This document shows, piece after piece, positions 1-9,093 of a DNA stretch of 30,299 nucleotides. Both the position numbers and the translations under genes were made by a program. Below the pieces are notes generated by a model, which worked only from the letters and a program-made list of their open reading frames with translations, did no database searches and had not been told where the DNA came from. The DNA is taken from positions 1-30,299 of the forward strand of contig JWZX01003110.1 in assembly GCA_001275005.1 (NCBI GenBank). The letters are read 5' to 3'. Origin of the DNA: Chrysochromulina tobinii. Its lineage: Eukaryota; Haptophyta; Prymnesiales; Chrysochromulinaceae. Within the stretch, counting starts at the first letter, position 1, and each line of letters opens with the position of its first letter.

Positions 1-290
1 GCCGCCTTGGCCTCGGCCGCCGCCTTGGCCTCGGCCGCAGCCTGAGCCTCGGCGGCCGCTGCAGCCTGAGCCTCGGCGGCCGCTGCAGCCTGAGCCTCAG
101 CCGCCGCCTTGGCCTCGACCGCCGCCTTGGCCTCGGCCGCAGCCTGAGCCTCGGCGGCCGCTGCAGCCTGAGCCTCGGCCGCCGCCTTGGCCTCGGCCGC
201 CGCCTTGGCCTCGGCCGCCGCCTTGGCCTCGGCCGCCGCTGCAGCCTGAGCCTCGGCCGCCGTCTTGGCCGCTGCCGCCGCCTTGGCCGC
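1..290 (-). repeat. 18-nt coding tandem repeat (AEAKAA/AEAQAA)
   Basis: GCC, GAG/CTC and AAG/CAG codons recur in an 18-nt register with interspersed GCA/GCG codons. Variants alternate Lys and Gln at one position, and extra Ala codons break the period in places. It codes the C-terminal helix stalk of the minus-strand gene. Confidence 0.85.
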
Positions 291-1424
291 TGCCGGCTCG
301 GGCGAAGGGGTATCACGTTTGAGCGTGGGGCTGGCCCTGTGCTCGAAGTCCTTGGTCATTTCATGCACGGATCGCACCTTCTTCTCGGAAACTTCCTGCT
401 CCCCCTGCTGCTCCTCGTTGGCTCGTGCGCCCCCGATCCGTCTACGCATCGGCTCAACAGCGGCGTGCTCACGTGAGTCGTGCTCCATGGCGACCCTATC
501 GCGCACGGCCGCGTGCTCCGCGGTGATCCTATCGCGCGGCATCACCGGCTCCAGCAGCGTCAGTGCACTCGAGCGCCCAAGCAGCCGGTCCTTGAGTCCC
601 AGCATCGTCACAAACGCGAGCGCGAGCACGAGCAGCGCGAGCACTGTCGACGTCAGCAGGGGCGACGAGGCGTCCGGTACCACCGGACCGATGGCAAAGA
701 GCCACCGGGCGGCAGGCTCGGGCAGCTCGGCCATGGGTGCACGCGCGACCAGCAGCTTCGGAACCCACTTACGCGCCGCCTCCTCCGCAGCGTACGCGGC
801 CACTACGAGCGCGAGACGCGAGGCGGGCGGTCCCACCCTGACAAGGAGGCTCGCGACCTTATGGCCCAAGCCCTTGGTGGCGATCGCGGCGCTAACCTGT
901 ACGCCCTTGGTGGCGCCAAGCGAGGCGACCGACGAGACGATCTTGGTCGCGATCGCAGCGCTCATCCGCGCCCCCTTAGCGGCGCCAAGTGAGGTGATCG
1001 ACGAGACGGCCTTGGCCACCCCGACAATCATGCCCCCGCTCTTGGTCGCGATCGCAACGCTAACCTGGGCCCCCTTGACGGCGCCAACCGAGGCGACCGA
1101 CGAGACGGCCTTGGCCGCGGCGCCCATGCTCTTGGTCGCGATCGCAACGCCCCTTGAGCCCGTGACTGCGGCCTTCGCAGATGTGCGAACCACCCTGGGG
1201 AAGGTGACGCGTGCTGTCGCGAAGGTGATGGCGCGGCGTAGCATCTTGAGCATCTTCCTATTGGGCAGCACTGTGCCGACCGGGGTCACTGTGCTGCTCG
1301 CAGCGCGCCCGGCCGAAGCTGCAGCCACTGGCGGCCACGGGGTGCCGGTGGTTGTGATCCAGTGCTTCGAGGTGCGGGCCAAGAACTCGGACTGAAGCAC
1401 GGCCAACTTCGATTGCGCGACCAT
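1..1424 (-). CDS. Ala-rich single-pass membrane protein with ~30-aa repeats and AEAKAA stalk (3' end outside window)
   Basis: An open minus frame runs from ATG at 1424 to the left edge (474 codons, no stop). I do not recognise the family. Residues ~92-180 hold about three and a half copies of a ~30-aa repeat of pattern VSSVASLGAxKGxQVSAAIATK, small-residue rich like a glycine zipper or membrane-active helix. Residues ~256-278 form one clear transmembrane helix (TVLALLVLALAFVTMLGL), followed by a charged segment likely to be coiled coil (~285-365). From residue ~380 to the edge the chain is almost only AEAKAA/AEAQAA hexapeptides, coded by an 18-nt repeat and resembling the long single helix of TolA domain II. 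The start codon is the first in-frame ATG after an upstream stop at 1446-1448. It is divergent from the ankyrin gene, with 264 bp between. The opposite + frame (265-1395) is also long but begins with TTG, and its protein makes no sense. Confidence 0.7.
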   Translation of the reverse strand, partial: MVAQSKLAVLQSEFLARTSKHWITTTGTPWPPVAAASAGRAASSTVTPVGTVLPNRKMLKMLRRAITFATARVTFPRVVRTSAKAAVTGSRGVAIATKSMGAAAKAVSSVASVGAVKGAQVSVAIATKSGGMIVGVAKAVSSITSLGAAKGARMSAAIATKIVSSVASLGATKGVQVSAAIATKGLGHKVASLLVRVGPPASRLALVVAAYAAEEAARKWVPKLLVARAPMAELPEPAARWLFAIGPVVPDASSPLLTSTVLALLVLALAFVTMLGLKDRLLGRSSALTLLEPVMPRDRITAEHAAVRDRVAMEHDSREHAAVEPMRRRIGGARANEEQQGEQEVSEKKVRSVHEMTKDFEHRASPTLKRDTPSPEPAAAKAAAAAKTAAEAQAAAAAEAKAAAEAKAAAEAKAAAEAQAAAAAEAQAAAEAKAAVEAKAAAEAQAAAAAEAQAAAAAEAQAAAEAKAAAEAKA

Positions 1425-1688
1425 TGGCGTCCGCCCGTCTAAGATTCAAAGCCGACACAGATGATCGGCCACCGGAATCTACTACACGTATCCGGATATG
1501 TAAGGTGTTGAGGAGGGGCGTGGCTTCCAGGAAAGTATCCAGAAGGACGCGTTCAAAGTTTTGTGAATTAAATTGGTAATTTAAATGTGCCGAAACAACG
1601 AAGGAACCTGAGAGGGGAGGAGTAGCCTATCTCGTACGAAGAAGCGCTCGTTCCGCTTCGAGCCCATACGCCGACCAAAGGTGCAACC
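1425..1688. promoter_or_regulatory. Divergent intergenic region
   Basis: 264 bp lie between the minus-strand ATG at 1424 and the plus-strand ATG at 1689. The middle (about 1555-1590) is locally AT-rich (TTAAATTGGTAATTTAAAT) in an otherwise GC-rich window, as expected for a shared promoter. No TATA box is convincing. Confidence 0.4.
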
Positions 1689-3071
1689 ATGGGAGCCCAG
1701 AGCAGTGTAGAGGTTCCCAACACCGACCCCAAGGAAACTCGATCCAGAATTCAGACCACAGACAGCATGGATGATACGGATATCTCATTGGATGGAATCA
1801 GCCGGTCGAACTCCAAAGAGAGCCTGGGGAGCGCACGCTCCAAAGAAAGTATGCCGTCCATGTTCATCCAGTCCTATGAGAGCGACGAGAGCGAAGAGAG
1901 TGACGACGGGAATAGCCGTCCAAGGAGCATGTACGAGGAGCAGAAGCACATGATGCTCATGGGCGCTAGCATGATGATCAACACGAGGGTCCAGTCGCCG
2001 ACCGGCCTGCTCCAGGAGAAGCAAGCGACCGACCCTCCATACGGAATCCCTGAGCGCGACCTTGACGCGCTTCCGGAGGAGTCGGCGGCGACAGTTCACT
2101 CGCCGGCGAGACAGCGGCTTGGTCAGCGGACCACCGGATCCGACGCGCTGCCGCCGCTTGCCCTCGACAAGCGCCCCCTCCCGCTATTCACAGGTCAGTC
2201 AGTCCAGCTATCCACGTCCACCGGCAGGTCGTCGATGACGCCGCCTACGGGTGGGACGAGCGCTAGGAAGTCCCAAACCGGTTCGATCGGCGGCATGATG
2301 AACGCGTACACCGCGTACTCCACGTGGCGCCCAGTACTCTTGACCTCAAGAACGCTCACCAGCGTGGTGCAGCACAAGGACCCGAAGCAAGTGACGGGAG
2401 AGTTGAAGGGCCTCTCGTTGTGCGTCGCCTCCAACCAGTTGTCGCAGGTGAGGGAGCTGCTCAACCTTGGCCACGACGTGAACACGGTCGACGCTGACGG
2501 CGACCGCACGCCGCTGCATTGGGCGGCGGCACGCGGCCATCGTGAGTGCATCGACCTGCTGCTCAAGGCCGGCGCGGACAAGACTGCGCGCGATGCGGAG
2601 GGGCGTACGCCTAGCGAGCTCGCAGTCGATTGTGACCGGCCCGCAATCCGCGATCTCATCAAGTACGGAGCGCCTCGCCAAGACAGTAAGAAGATGACGG
2701 GCACGGAGGGCCCGGTCTCGATGCGCTGCGCTCTGGGCAATCCACAGGAACTTGCCGGTCTCCTGCGCGCGTTCGAAATCGAGAGGCGAAAGCGCGCGTC
2801 GGAGCTTGAAAAGGACCCGCGGCTCAGGGAACTCTTTTCCGTCAACAAGCGCGACGCTGACGGCGACCGCTTCCCACTGCATTGGGCCGCGGCGCGCGGC
2901 TCGACCGCGTGTGTCAAGATGCTCATCGAAGCAGGCGCCACCATCGGGGCGCTCGACGCAAACGGCAACACCGCCGCCGCACTCGCGTTTCAGTTCAACC
3001 AGCGCGCGACGCACGAGGTGCTGCTGCGGGCCATCGCCGATTTGCCACTCAAGGCCAGCCTTCTTGCATGA
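1689..3071 (+). CDS. Ankyrin-repeat protein, probably N-myristoylated
   Basis: 460 aa. The N-terminus MGAQSS fits the N-myristoylation consensus (Gly2, Ser6), so the protein probably sits on a membrane. Residues ~10-230 are Ser/Pro/acidic rich and look disordered, with a Ser-Asp-Glu patch near residues 60-75. Ankyrin-type repeats fill residues ~240-330 and ~385-455. Two contain a near-identical core, PLHWAAARG (residues ~274 and ~395), preceded by DADGDR, so that pair arose by internal duplication also visible in the DNA (2490-2530 and 2850-2900). The ATG at 1689 has a good context (CAACCATGGG). No kinase or other catalytic domain is seen, so it is probably an adaptor. The specific function is unknown. 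Confidence 0.88.
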   Translation: MGAQSSVEVPNTDPKETRSRIQTTDSMDDTDISLDGISRSNSKESLGSARSKESMPSMFIQSYESDESEESDDGNSRPRSMYEEQKHMMLMGASMMINTRVQSPTGLLQEKQATDPPYGIPERDLDALPEESAATVHSPARQRLGQRTTGSDALPPLALDKRPLPLFTGQSVQLSTSTGRSSMTPPTGGTSARKSQTGSIGGMMNAYTAYSTWRPVLLTSRTLTSVVQHKDPKQVTGELKGLSLCVASNQLSQVRELLNLGHDVNTVDADGDRTPLHWAAARGHRECIDLLLKAGADKTARDAEGRTPSELAVDCDRPAIRDLIKYGAPRQDSKKMTGTEGPVSMRCALGNPQELAGLLRAFEIERRKRASELEKDPRLRELFSVNKRDADGDRFPLHWAAARGSTACVKMLIEAGATIGALDANGNTAAALAFQFNQRATHEVLLRAIADLPLKASLLA

Positions 3072-3296
3072 GGCTGCCACCATGTCGCCCACACCCGGCC
3101 CACACGCTGCCGCCGAAAAAGCAGAGCGATGAAGGGCCCTCAAACGCGAAACCGATCCGTTCCGGGTTGTAGTTATGACACTGTTCATGGGTTGCGGGCA
3201 TTGTAGTAGAACGAACCGCATCATGGTGTACACGAGCGTCGAGAGAGTGTGACGGCGCTGGGCACCCACGAAGTAAACCATTAAAGAGGACGACAT
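3072..3296. other. Intergenic, no gene seen
   Basis: 225 bp between two plus-strand genes; no coding signal or repeat stands out. Confidence 0.5.
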
Positions 3297-6200
3297 ATGC
3301 CAATTGTTCCGATGAACTCGTTGGATGTTGCTCATCTCGGCGCCGCGCTCTGCGAGGCAAAACGCGGGCAACCGTACACAATGGAGAGCGCCTTGGTACC
3401 TGGAGGCGAGGGTGGCAAGCCTAAAGAGGGCTTGCTCAAGATGGCCGCGCGAGACAATGGCGGCGCGGCCAACAAGAAGCCGCCGTGGTGGTCGACGAGG
3501 GAGTATGGCCTGCCGATGGACTATGAGCAGCGAGAGCCGAGGCCGGTGGTATCCGGCGGGCCAATACTGACAGCGGAGGGCAATCCAGTCAACATGCGCC
3601 GCGCGCCCGGCATCGCAGACCTCACCCTCATCAAGAAGCGCGAGTCCGCGCTTCTCGTACAGGAGAAGCAGGTGCCGCCGTCGCGGCTTGTCGAGCTCGA
3701 GGAGAAGTTGCGCGGCGAGGTGGGGCGGCACACTCCTTACCACGAGCGCAAGACGACAGTCCTCATCCGCGCCTTCCAGACCTTTGACCACGAGCGTCGC
3801 GGCACGCTGCCGCTCGATGCTTTCCGGCGCTGCCTGGAGTGCTTCGGCGTGACGATGACGCCTGCCGAGGGGCGAGCGCTCTTCCGCAAATTTGGGCAGG
3901 ACGCGCAGAAGCGGCTCCCTTACCAGGTGTTCACGCGCGCGCTCTTCACGTCCAAGAGCCGGCTGCTCGCGTGGACGAAGACACACTACATGAACGCGCG
4001 CAGCACAAAGGGCCTGCCGCGCGGCACGCCTTTCGTCCTGGAGGCCACAAAGGAGACGCTAGCGGCCGACCGGATGTTCGACGCCAAGATCCAGCCGCTG
4101 TCGGCGGGTCCCGGCCACTCAGTGACGGGCTCGTACCCGCCCTCGCGCTGGGCCACCGACACGTGGGAGAAGGAAGGCCAGGTGCACCCAATCGTGCGCG
4201 CGCGCCAGCCGCCCGATGTCGAGCTCGAGCTCGAGCACGTGTACGGCTACAATGGCTGCTGCGAGTACGGCGTGCTCGCGGGCAAGCAATACCTCGAGCC
4301 CATCCCCTCGGTCTTGACATCCAACCTCTTCTACACGTCCACCAAGGAGGTGGTCTACGCCACCGCCGCGGTCGGCATCGTCTTGAACTGGTCCGAAACC
4401 CCCGACGGCAAGCTCGACGAGGTGAATCAGCGCTTCTTCACGGGGCACACTAAGGGCGTGCTCGCGGTCGCAGTGGACGAGTCGCGCAACTACTGCGCGA
4501 CCGGGCAGGGGCCGATCGCGAAGACCAAGGAGGGGCAGGATGTCGACCCATTCGTCTCGATCTGGTGCGTGCACTCGATGCAGGAGCTCATGCGCCTCTC
4601 TCATCGCTCCAAAGCGCGCCAAAACCTCGACCCGATGAAACCACCTAAGAAGGCCCAGCCAGGTGAGCCCGACGAGGGGTGCATGGGTATCCAGGCGATC
4701 TGTTTCTCTGAGGATGGCCAGAGGCTCATCACCGCGTGCCGCAACCCCGCCACCACCATCTTCGTCTGGGAGTGGCGGTTCGCCAAGCTCTTGTACCGCG
4801 CGGATACGAAATCGGGCGTGCCGCCGCAGTGCTATGGCGTCATGTGGAATCCCGTCGAGATAGGCGACGACGGCAAGCACTTCGACTTTGTGACCTTCGG
4901 GAACAAGTTTATCAACTTCTGGAAGGAGGACGCCCAGCCGAGCGACCCCGACTACCCCCAAAGCTGGACCAAGGAGGCGGGCAGCTTCATCGACCAGACG
5001 AACCCTAATAAGGACATCATCGTGCAGGACGTGTTCTGCTGCGCGTTCCTTGATAACGGCAACGTAGTCACGGGCATGTCGGACGGCAACATCTACCTGT
5101 GGGAACCTCAAGAGAAGACGCCCGACCCGTCCAAGCCGATGAAGTACTCGGCCAAGAAGCGGCTCCTCGTCGATGCCCCCATACCAACCGAACCGAAGAC
5201 ACGCGCGCACGTGCACACGGTGCAGGTACTCAAGATTCGCTATGTGCGCGAGGGCGGCGGTGACCCGAAGGCGACGCTGCTCTCGGGCGGCGGCGGCGGT
5301 ACAATCAAGGTCTGGGAGGACCTCGATGGTGTGGTGCCCTTGTACAAGGCCACCATCGAGCTGCCGCGCGACTTGGGGCAGCGCAAGTCGGCGCCGCCCG
5401 CTGCGGGCAACGGCGCGTCGCAGCCACCCGCCGTCAAGTCGCTCGATTGCTTCCCGGGCTCTGAGGACCTCATTGTGGGCACGGACAAGTGCGACATCTG
5501 GAAGCTCAAGCTCAAGCCGGACAACTCGACCGACGTGATGCAGCTCGTCAAGGGCAACGCAGCGGACGTGAACGGCATCGCGGCACACCCGACAAAGGAA
5601 CACATCTTCGCCTCCGCGAGCGAGTCCGACAAGATCTACATCTGGTCAGCGGATCAGAAGTCGATGGTGGGCAAGCCGGCGTCGCTCAAGGGGCGAGCGG
5701 CCTCGTGCTGCGAGTTCCGCGGCGATGGCAAGCACCTGGCCGTGGGCAGTACAGACGGGTGCATCTTCGTATTCAAGGAGAATAATGACTGGGAGGGAGA
5801 GAAGCTCGTGCTCTCGCGCGTCGACGAGATGGCCATCTGGCCGCTGCGCGACTGCACCTCGGCCATTCAAGACTTGCGCTACTCACCCGATCTGCGCACA
5901 CTCGCGGCCGCGTCGCGCGAGCAGACCATCGACCTGTACGATTGCGCCGCCTCTACGTACGTGCGGCTCGCCCGCTGCACGGGCCACTCAGCCACAGTGC
6001 TGCACATAGATTGGTCTGCAGACTCGAAGATGCTGCAGTCGCAGTGCAACGCGTACGAGCTGCTCTATTGGAATTGCGATCGCGGCGACCCCGAGCCGGA
6101 ATGGACGATTGGGCAGCCCTCACCGCTGCGCGGTCGCAAGAGGGAGCTCTACGGACGCCAGATTCTCGACGGTCAGCGCGATCAGCAGTGGGATTCGTGG

Positions 6201-7124
6201 ACCTCGTGCTTTGGCTTCGACGTGATGGGCATCTGGCCGCCCGACTACATCAACCCGGACATCAACATGGTCGCGCGCTCGCCCACGCTCGAGCGCGACG
6301 GCAGCAACCAGCGCCAGCTCGTCGCGGTCGCCGACAACCATTCGGGCGTGATGGTCCTCAATTACCCTGCGGTCGTCAACAAGCAGCCGTGCCACTACCA
6401 TCTAGGCCACTCGTCCTTTGTGACCAACGTGCGCTGGCTCAAGTACAAGAACGAGAAGGGCCTCGAGGAGCTCAAGCTGATCTCCGCGGGCGGCCACGAC
6501 CGCTCCCTCATGCAGTGGCGCGTCAAAAGGCTCGAGCCGCCAGACGAGACTGATGAAGCCTTCCAAGTGGGCGGCAAGTTTCGGGGCGGGCTCTTCCAGG
6601 ATGCCAAGTTCGCGTGGTACAAGAAGTACACGGGGCAGGAGTGGGATGGCATGGAGCCCACCTACAAGAAGGCAATCAATGTGGTCAAGGCCAACGAGGT
6701 GCTTGCCCCTGCGCGCATAGCCGCTGAAGAGAGGCGCAGATTGCGGGGAGACGCCGAGGCCATGTTCAAGGTGGTGTCCAAGGGAGCTGCACGCATCCCG
6801 CTGGACTCGATGAAGGCGTACCTGACGGAAAACAAGGTAGTGGAGGAGAACCAGATCGAGAAGCTCGTCGCCGAAGTTAACACCAATAGTGATCGCGAGA
6901 TTGACCTGGATCAATTTTGCAATGGATGGCACAAGATGCAAAAGGGCGCCGGCAGCAGCAGCAGCAGCGGAGGCGGTGGTGCGCTCAAAAGCAGCGGAGG
7001 CGGCGGTGCGCTCAAAAGCGACTCGGCGCTGCTGCAGGACACGATTGCGAAGCAGGAGGCAGCGCTCAAAGAGCAGCAGAAAAAGATCGAGGAGTTGCAG
7101 GCGAAGCTGAAGGCCAAGGGATGA
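3297..7124 (+). CDS. EMAP-like (EML) WD40 protein with degenerate EF-hand regions
   Basis: 1275 aa in one uninterrupted frame. An EF-hand-like pair lies at residues ~150-220 (FDHERRGTLPLDAF loop, lacking the usual Glu at position 12). A HELP-like motif, ELEHVYGYNG, follows near residue 308, then two tandem WD40 propellers (~330-1120) with repeat ends such as VSIWCV, IFVWEW, IYLWEP, IKVWED and IYIWSA. A second EF-hand-like region (~1147-1215, loop NTNSDREIDLDQ) precedes a Ser/Gly linker with a duplicated SGGGGALKS unit and a short C-terminal coiled coil. HELP plus two propellers is the EML arrangement, known to bind tubulin, and EF-hand versions occur in flagellated protists. A role on microtubules or the axoneme is therefore likely. 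The degenerate loops make calcium binding doubtful. The start is ATG 3297, though Met6 at 3312 is possible. Confidence 0.92.
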   Translation: MPIVPMNSLDVAHLGAALCEAKRGQPYTMESALVPGGEGGKPKEGLLKMAARDNGGAANKKPPWWSTREYGLPMDYEQREPRPVVSGGPILTAEGNPVNMRRAPGIADLTLIKKRESALLVQEKQVPPSRLVELEEKLRGEVGRHTPYHERKTTVLIRAFQTFDHERRGTLPLDAFRRCLECFGVTMTPAEGRALFRKFGQDAQKRLPYQVFTRALFTSKSRLLAWTKTHYMNARSTKGLPRGTPFVLEATKETLAADRMFDAKIQPLSAGPGHSVTGSYPPSRWATDTWEKEGQVHPIVRARQPPDVELELEHVYGYNGCCEYGVLAGKQYLEPIPSVLTSNLFYTSTKEVVYATAAVGIVLNWSETPDGKLDEVNQRFFTGHTKGVLAVAVDESRNYCATGQGPIAKTKEGQDVDPFVSIWCVHSMQELMRLSHRSKARQNLDPMKPPKKAQPGEPDEGCMGIQAICFSEDGQRLITACRNPATTIFVWEWRFAKLLYRADTKSGVPPQCYGVMWNPVEIGDDGKHFDFVTFGNKFINFWKEDAQPSDPDYPQSWTKEAGSFIDQTNPNKDIIVQDVFCCAFLDNGNVVTGMSDGNIYLWEPQEKTPDPSKPMKYSAKKRLLVDAPIPTEPKTRAHVHTVQVLKIRYVREGGGDPKATLLSGGGGGTIKVWEDLDGVVPLYKATIELPRDLGQRKSAPPAAGNGASQPPAVKSLDCFPGSEDLIVGTDKCDIWKLKLKPDNSTDVMQLVKGNAADVNGIAAHPTKEHIFASASESDKIYIWSADQKSMVGKPASLKGRAASCCEFRGDGKHLAVGSTDGCIFVFKENNDWEGEKLVLSRVDEMAIWPLRDCTSAIQDLRYSPDLRTLAAASREQTIDLYDCAASTYVRLARCTGHSATVLHIDWSADSKMLQSQCNAYELLYWNCDRGDPEPEWTIGQPSPLRGRKRELYGRQILDGQRDQQWDSWTSCFGFDVMGIWPPDYINPDINMVARSPTLERDGSNQRQLVAVADNHSGVMVLNYPAVVNKQPCHYHLGHSSFVTNVRWLKYKNEKGLEELKLISAGGHDRSLMQWRVKRLEPPDETDEAFQVGGKFRGGLFQDAKFAWYKKYTGQEWDGMEPTYKKAINVVKANEVLAPARIAAEERRRLRGDAEAMFKVVSKGAARIPLDSMKAYLTENKVVEENQIEKLVAEVNTNSDREIDLDQFCNGWHKMQKGAGSSSSSGGGGALKSSGGGGALKSDSALLQDTIAKQEAALKEQQKKIEELQAKLKAKG

Positions 7125-7302
7125 TCTTGTTAGAGTCGGCGTCGCGCAGCTAAATCAGTGTCGGCAATGCCGAGTCGCATGTGAATTCGCCCGAGAAAAT
7201 GACCAACTTCTCTAAAGTACATGTCCGCGGTGAGCAACAAAACTTGTTCCTCGACACACCGCTTGGTGCTCGACACACACGTCGTACACCAGGCAGCGCG
7301 GC

Positions 7303-9093
7303 ATGGGATCCAATGCCACTTGCGATTACTCGAAAGCGCAAGCGCGATTGCTGAACTTGGAGTTCTTGCTCGAGGACTCCGTGCCGCGCATTTCTTGGCC
7401 GTCACATTGCGGTCTAGATTGTCACATTGCGGTCTATGATGTGACGGCATCCGCAATGGACTACTGGACATCCACGTGGGCCACCGCTCTGGTGTTGCCG
7501 ACGGCCATGTTAATCCTTTATGTCGCCTACGTCTTTTGCTGCATGTGCTTGTGCCGCTCCTGCGGCTGCCGCCACCCCAAACCCGGCCAGCAGCGCACTT
7601 GCCTTCCGGCGACGGCGTACGTGGTGTCACTCATGCTTGTCCTCGCCTCTGCCGCAATGATGCTCGAGCTCGGCGTCTCCGAGGTCGACAATGGTGTCGA
7701 AACGATCCTCGATGCTTACGACGACTCCCTGAACAAGTTTACCAGCACCAACACAGCCGCTCAGCATCTCGACACGGCAGCTTCACAGGCGCTCCCCCAT
7801 CTCGATGCTCTCATTGCCGACTCCAGTGCATGCCCCCGCATGCCCGTGCAGACGCTGCTTGATGCCAGGCAGTACATCACCGACGCGCAGCAATCCCTCG
7901 CGTCGGTTCAAAAGTTCACGACGCCGCTGCTCGCCCAGCTCGACGACTTTGACGTGCGCGGCAAGCAGAACCAATACGACGTGAGCGCCATCCTGCGCGC
8001 CGCTCTCATGATCCCCACAGGGCTCGCTCTGATCGGCGTACTGCTTGAGCTCTTCCGGCTGCTCGTGCTCAAGGCGTGCGGCCGATGCGGCTGCACGGGC
8101 GCATGCACACGCTTCCTTGACTGCGCCTCGAGCCTCATCTTCCTCGCCGCCACCCTCATCCTCCTCGCCACCACGGCCGTGTACGCATTCGTCGCGCTCA
8201 GCAGCGCCGACCTATGTGAAGAGCCGGACGCCAAACTCGGCCACATCTGGGATGGGCTCAAAATGGGCTCGCCGGCGCGCGAGCTGGTCGACTTCTACTC
8301 GCTTTGTCGCGACTCAAGCTTTGTCGACGACTTACAAGCCCAGCTCACAGACGCCGATGAGTCTTTCAAGCAGCTCGAGAAGATCATCAGTGGGGACCTC
8401 AAGATGTGTCCGACGGACGACGCACGGCAGCTGCAAGCACTCCTGAAGGATGTGCAGCCGCTTTACGAGGCGCAGGTGCTTCCCCTGCAGTCGTGCACGT
8501 ACCTGCAGCCCACCTACTGCAGAGCCGTCGCCGATGGCGTGTGTGACTCAGTCGCGTTTGGCGCCACCCTCAGCCTCCTCAGCCAGCTGACCCTCTTCGT
8601 CACAATGCTCCTGTCTCTCACCTTCAGCGCGTGTGTCGCGCGCGAGCTCCGTCGGAAGCCGTACGTGCCGCCAGCGGCGGTGCCCTTCTGGGACGACCAG
8701 TATCAGACCAAGTCCACTGCCGCAGCCAGGCTACCACTGGCACAGCATACAGCGGCAGCCTCTGGCACTGGCGTGGTAAGCGATGTGCCAGTTCTGATGC
8801 CCGACCCGTCCACCCGTTCTGTCGCCCCGGCGCATCCGACGCCGACACCGCCGTCGGCACCGAATGTGCTGCCGCCGTGGCGGCAACAGCCGCCTGACAG
8901 GCCGTTGCCGCAAGCGTGTGTCGTCGCGGCCATGGCCGTGCAATCCTCCTTTCAGCCGCCAACGCCGCGAAGCGCGGCGCCGGGTGCTGCGGTGGGCGCG
9001 CCGTTGTGGGCGACGCCAGCGAGTGGCACGCCGGCCCAGGGTGTGCCTGTGCCGCCGTCCACGCCGGCACGCAGCGCAGAGCAGCACGTCTGA
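7303..9093 (+). CDS. Five-pass membrane protein, prominin/tweety-like topology
   Basis: 596 aa. Hydrophobic helices lie at ~60-80, ~104-126, ~230-256, ~275-300 and ~416-445, with two large loops (~127-229 and ~301-415) between pairs 2/3 and 4/5. That is the topology of prominins and tweety homologues. A Cys-rich juxtamembrane stretch follows TM1 (CCMCLCRSCGC) and another follows TM3 (CGRCGCTGACTRFLDC), as in prominins. The second loop carries several Cys that could form disulfides. The C-terminal ~150 residues are Pro/Ala rich and presumably cytosolic. Prominins mark curved plasma-membrane protrusions and tweety proteins are plasma-membrane proteins; which family this belongs to is my inference from layout only. 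Met52 (7456), just before TM1, is an alternative start; the residues before it include a 20-bp DNA duplication. Confidence 0.75.
   Translation: MGSNATCDYSKAQARLLNLEFLLEDSVPRISWPSHCGLDCHIAVYDVTASAMDYWTSTWATALVLPTAMLILYVAYVFCCMCLCRSCGCRHPKPGQQRTCLPATAYVVSLMLVLASAAMMLELGVSEVDNGVETILDAYDDSLNKFTSTNTAAQHLDTAASQALPHLDALIADSSACPRMPVQTLLDARQYITDAQQSLASVQKFTTPLLAQLDDFDVRGKQNQYDVSAILRAALMIPTGLALIGVLLELFRLLVLKACGRCGCTGACTRFLDCASSLIFLAATLILLATTAVYAFVALSSADLCEEPDAKLGHIWDGLKMGSPARELVDFYSLCRDSSFVDDLQAQLTDADESFKQLEKIISGDLKMCPTDDARQLQALLKDVQPLYEAQVLPLQSCTYLQPTYCRAVADGVCDSVAFGATLSLLSQLTLFVTMLLSLTFSACVARELRRKPYVPPAAVPFWDDQYQTKSTAAARLPLAQHTAAASGTGVVSDVPVLMPDPSTRSVAPAHPTPTPPSAPNVLPPWRQQPPDRPLPQACVVAAMAVQSSFQPPTPRSAAPGAAVGAPLWATPASGTPAQGVPVPPSTPARSAEQHV
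7401..7435. repeat. 20-bp tandem duplication
   Basis: GTCACATTGCGGTCT occurs at 7401-7415 and 7421-7435. The pair is bracketed by the inverted words CCGTCACAT and ATGTGACGG, so it could also form a hairpin. It lies just upstream of the first transmembrane helix. Confidence 0.7.

Noticed and set aside
1-290. Possible CRISPR or non-coding satellite
   Set aside because: Repeats are contiguous, keep codon register and code an Ala-rich helix; there are no spacers.
265-1395. Long + strand frame (376 codons) opposite the left-edge gene
   Set aside because: It starts with TTG, shows no domain, and is the GC-rich shadow of the minus frame, which codes a sensible TM helix, repeats and an AEAKAA stalk.
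2346-3986. Long minus frame across the ankyrin and EML genes
   Set aside because: It spans two well-supported + genes and their gap; composition is that of an antisense shadow (Arg/Leu/His rich).
4119-5603. 494-codon minus frame inside the EML gene
   Set aside because: Antisense to clear WD40 repeats; Val/Leu/Arg-rich shadow with no family features.
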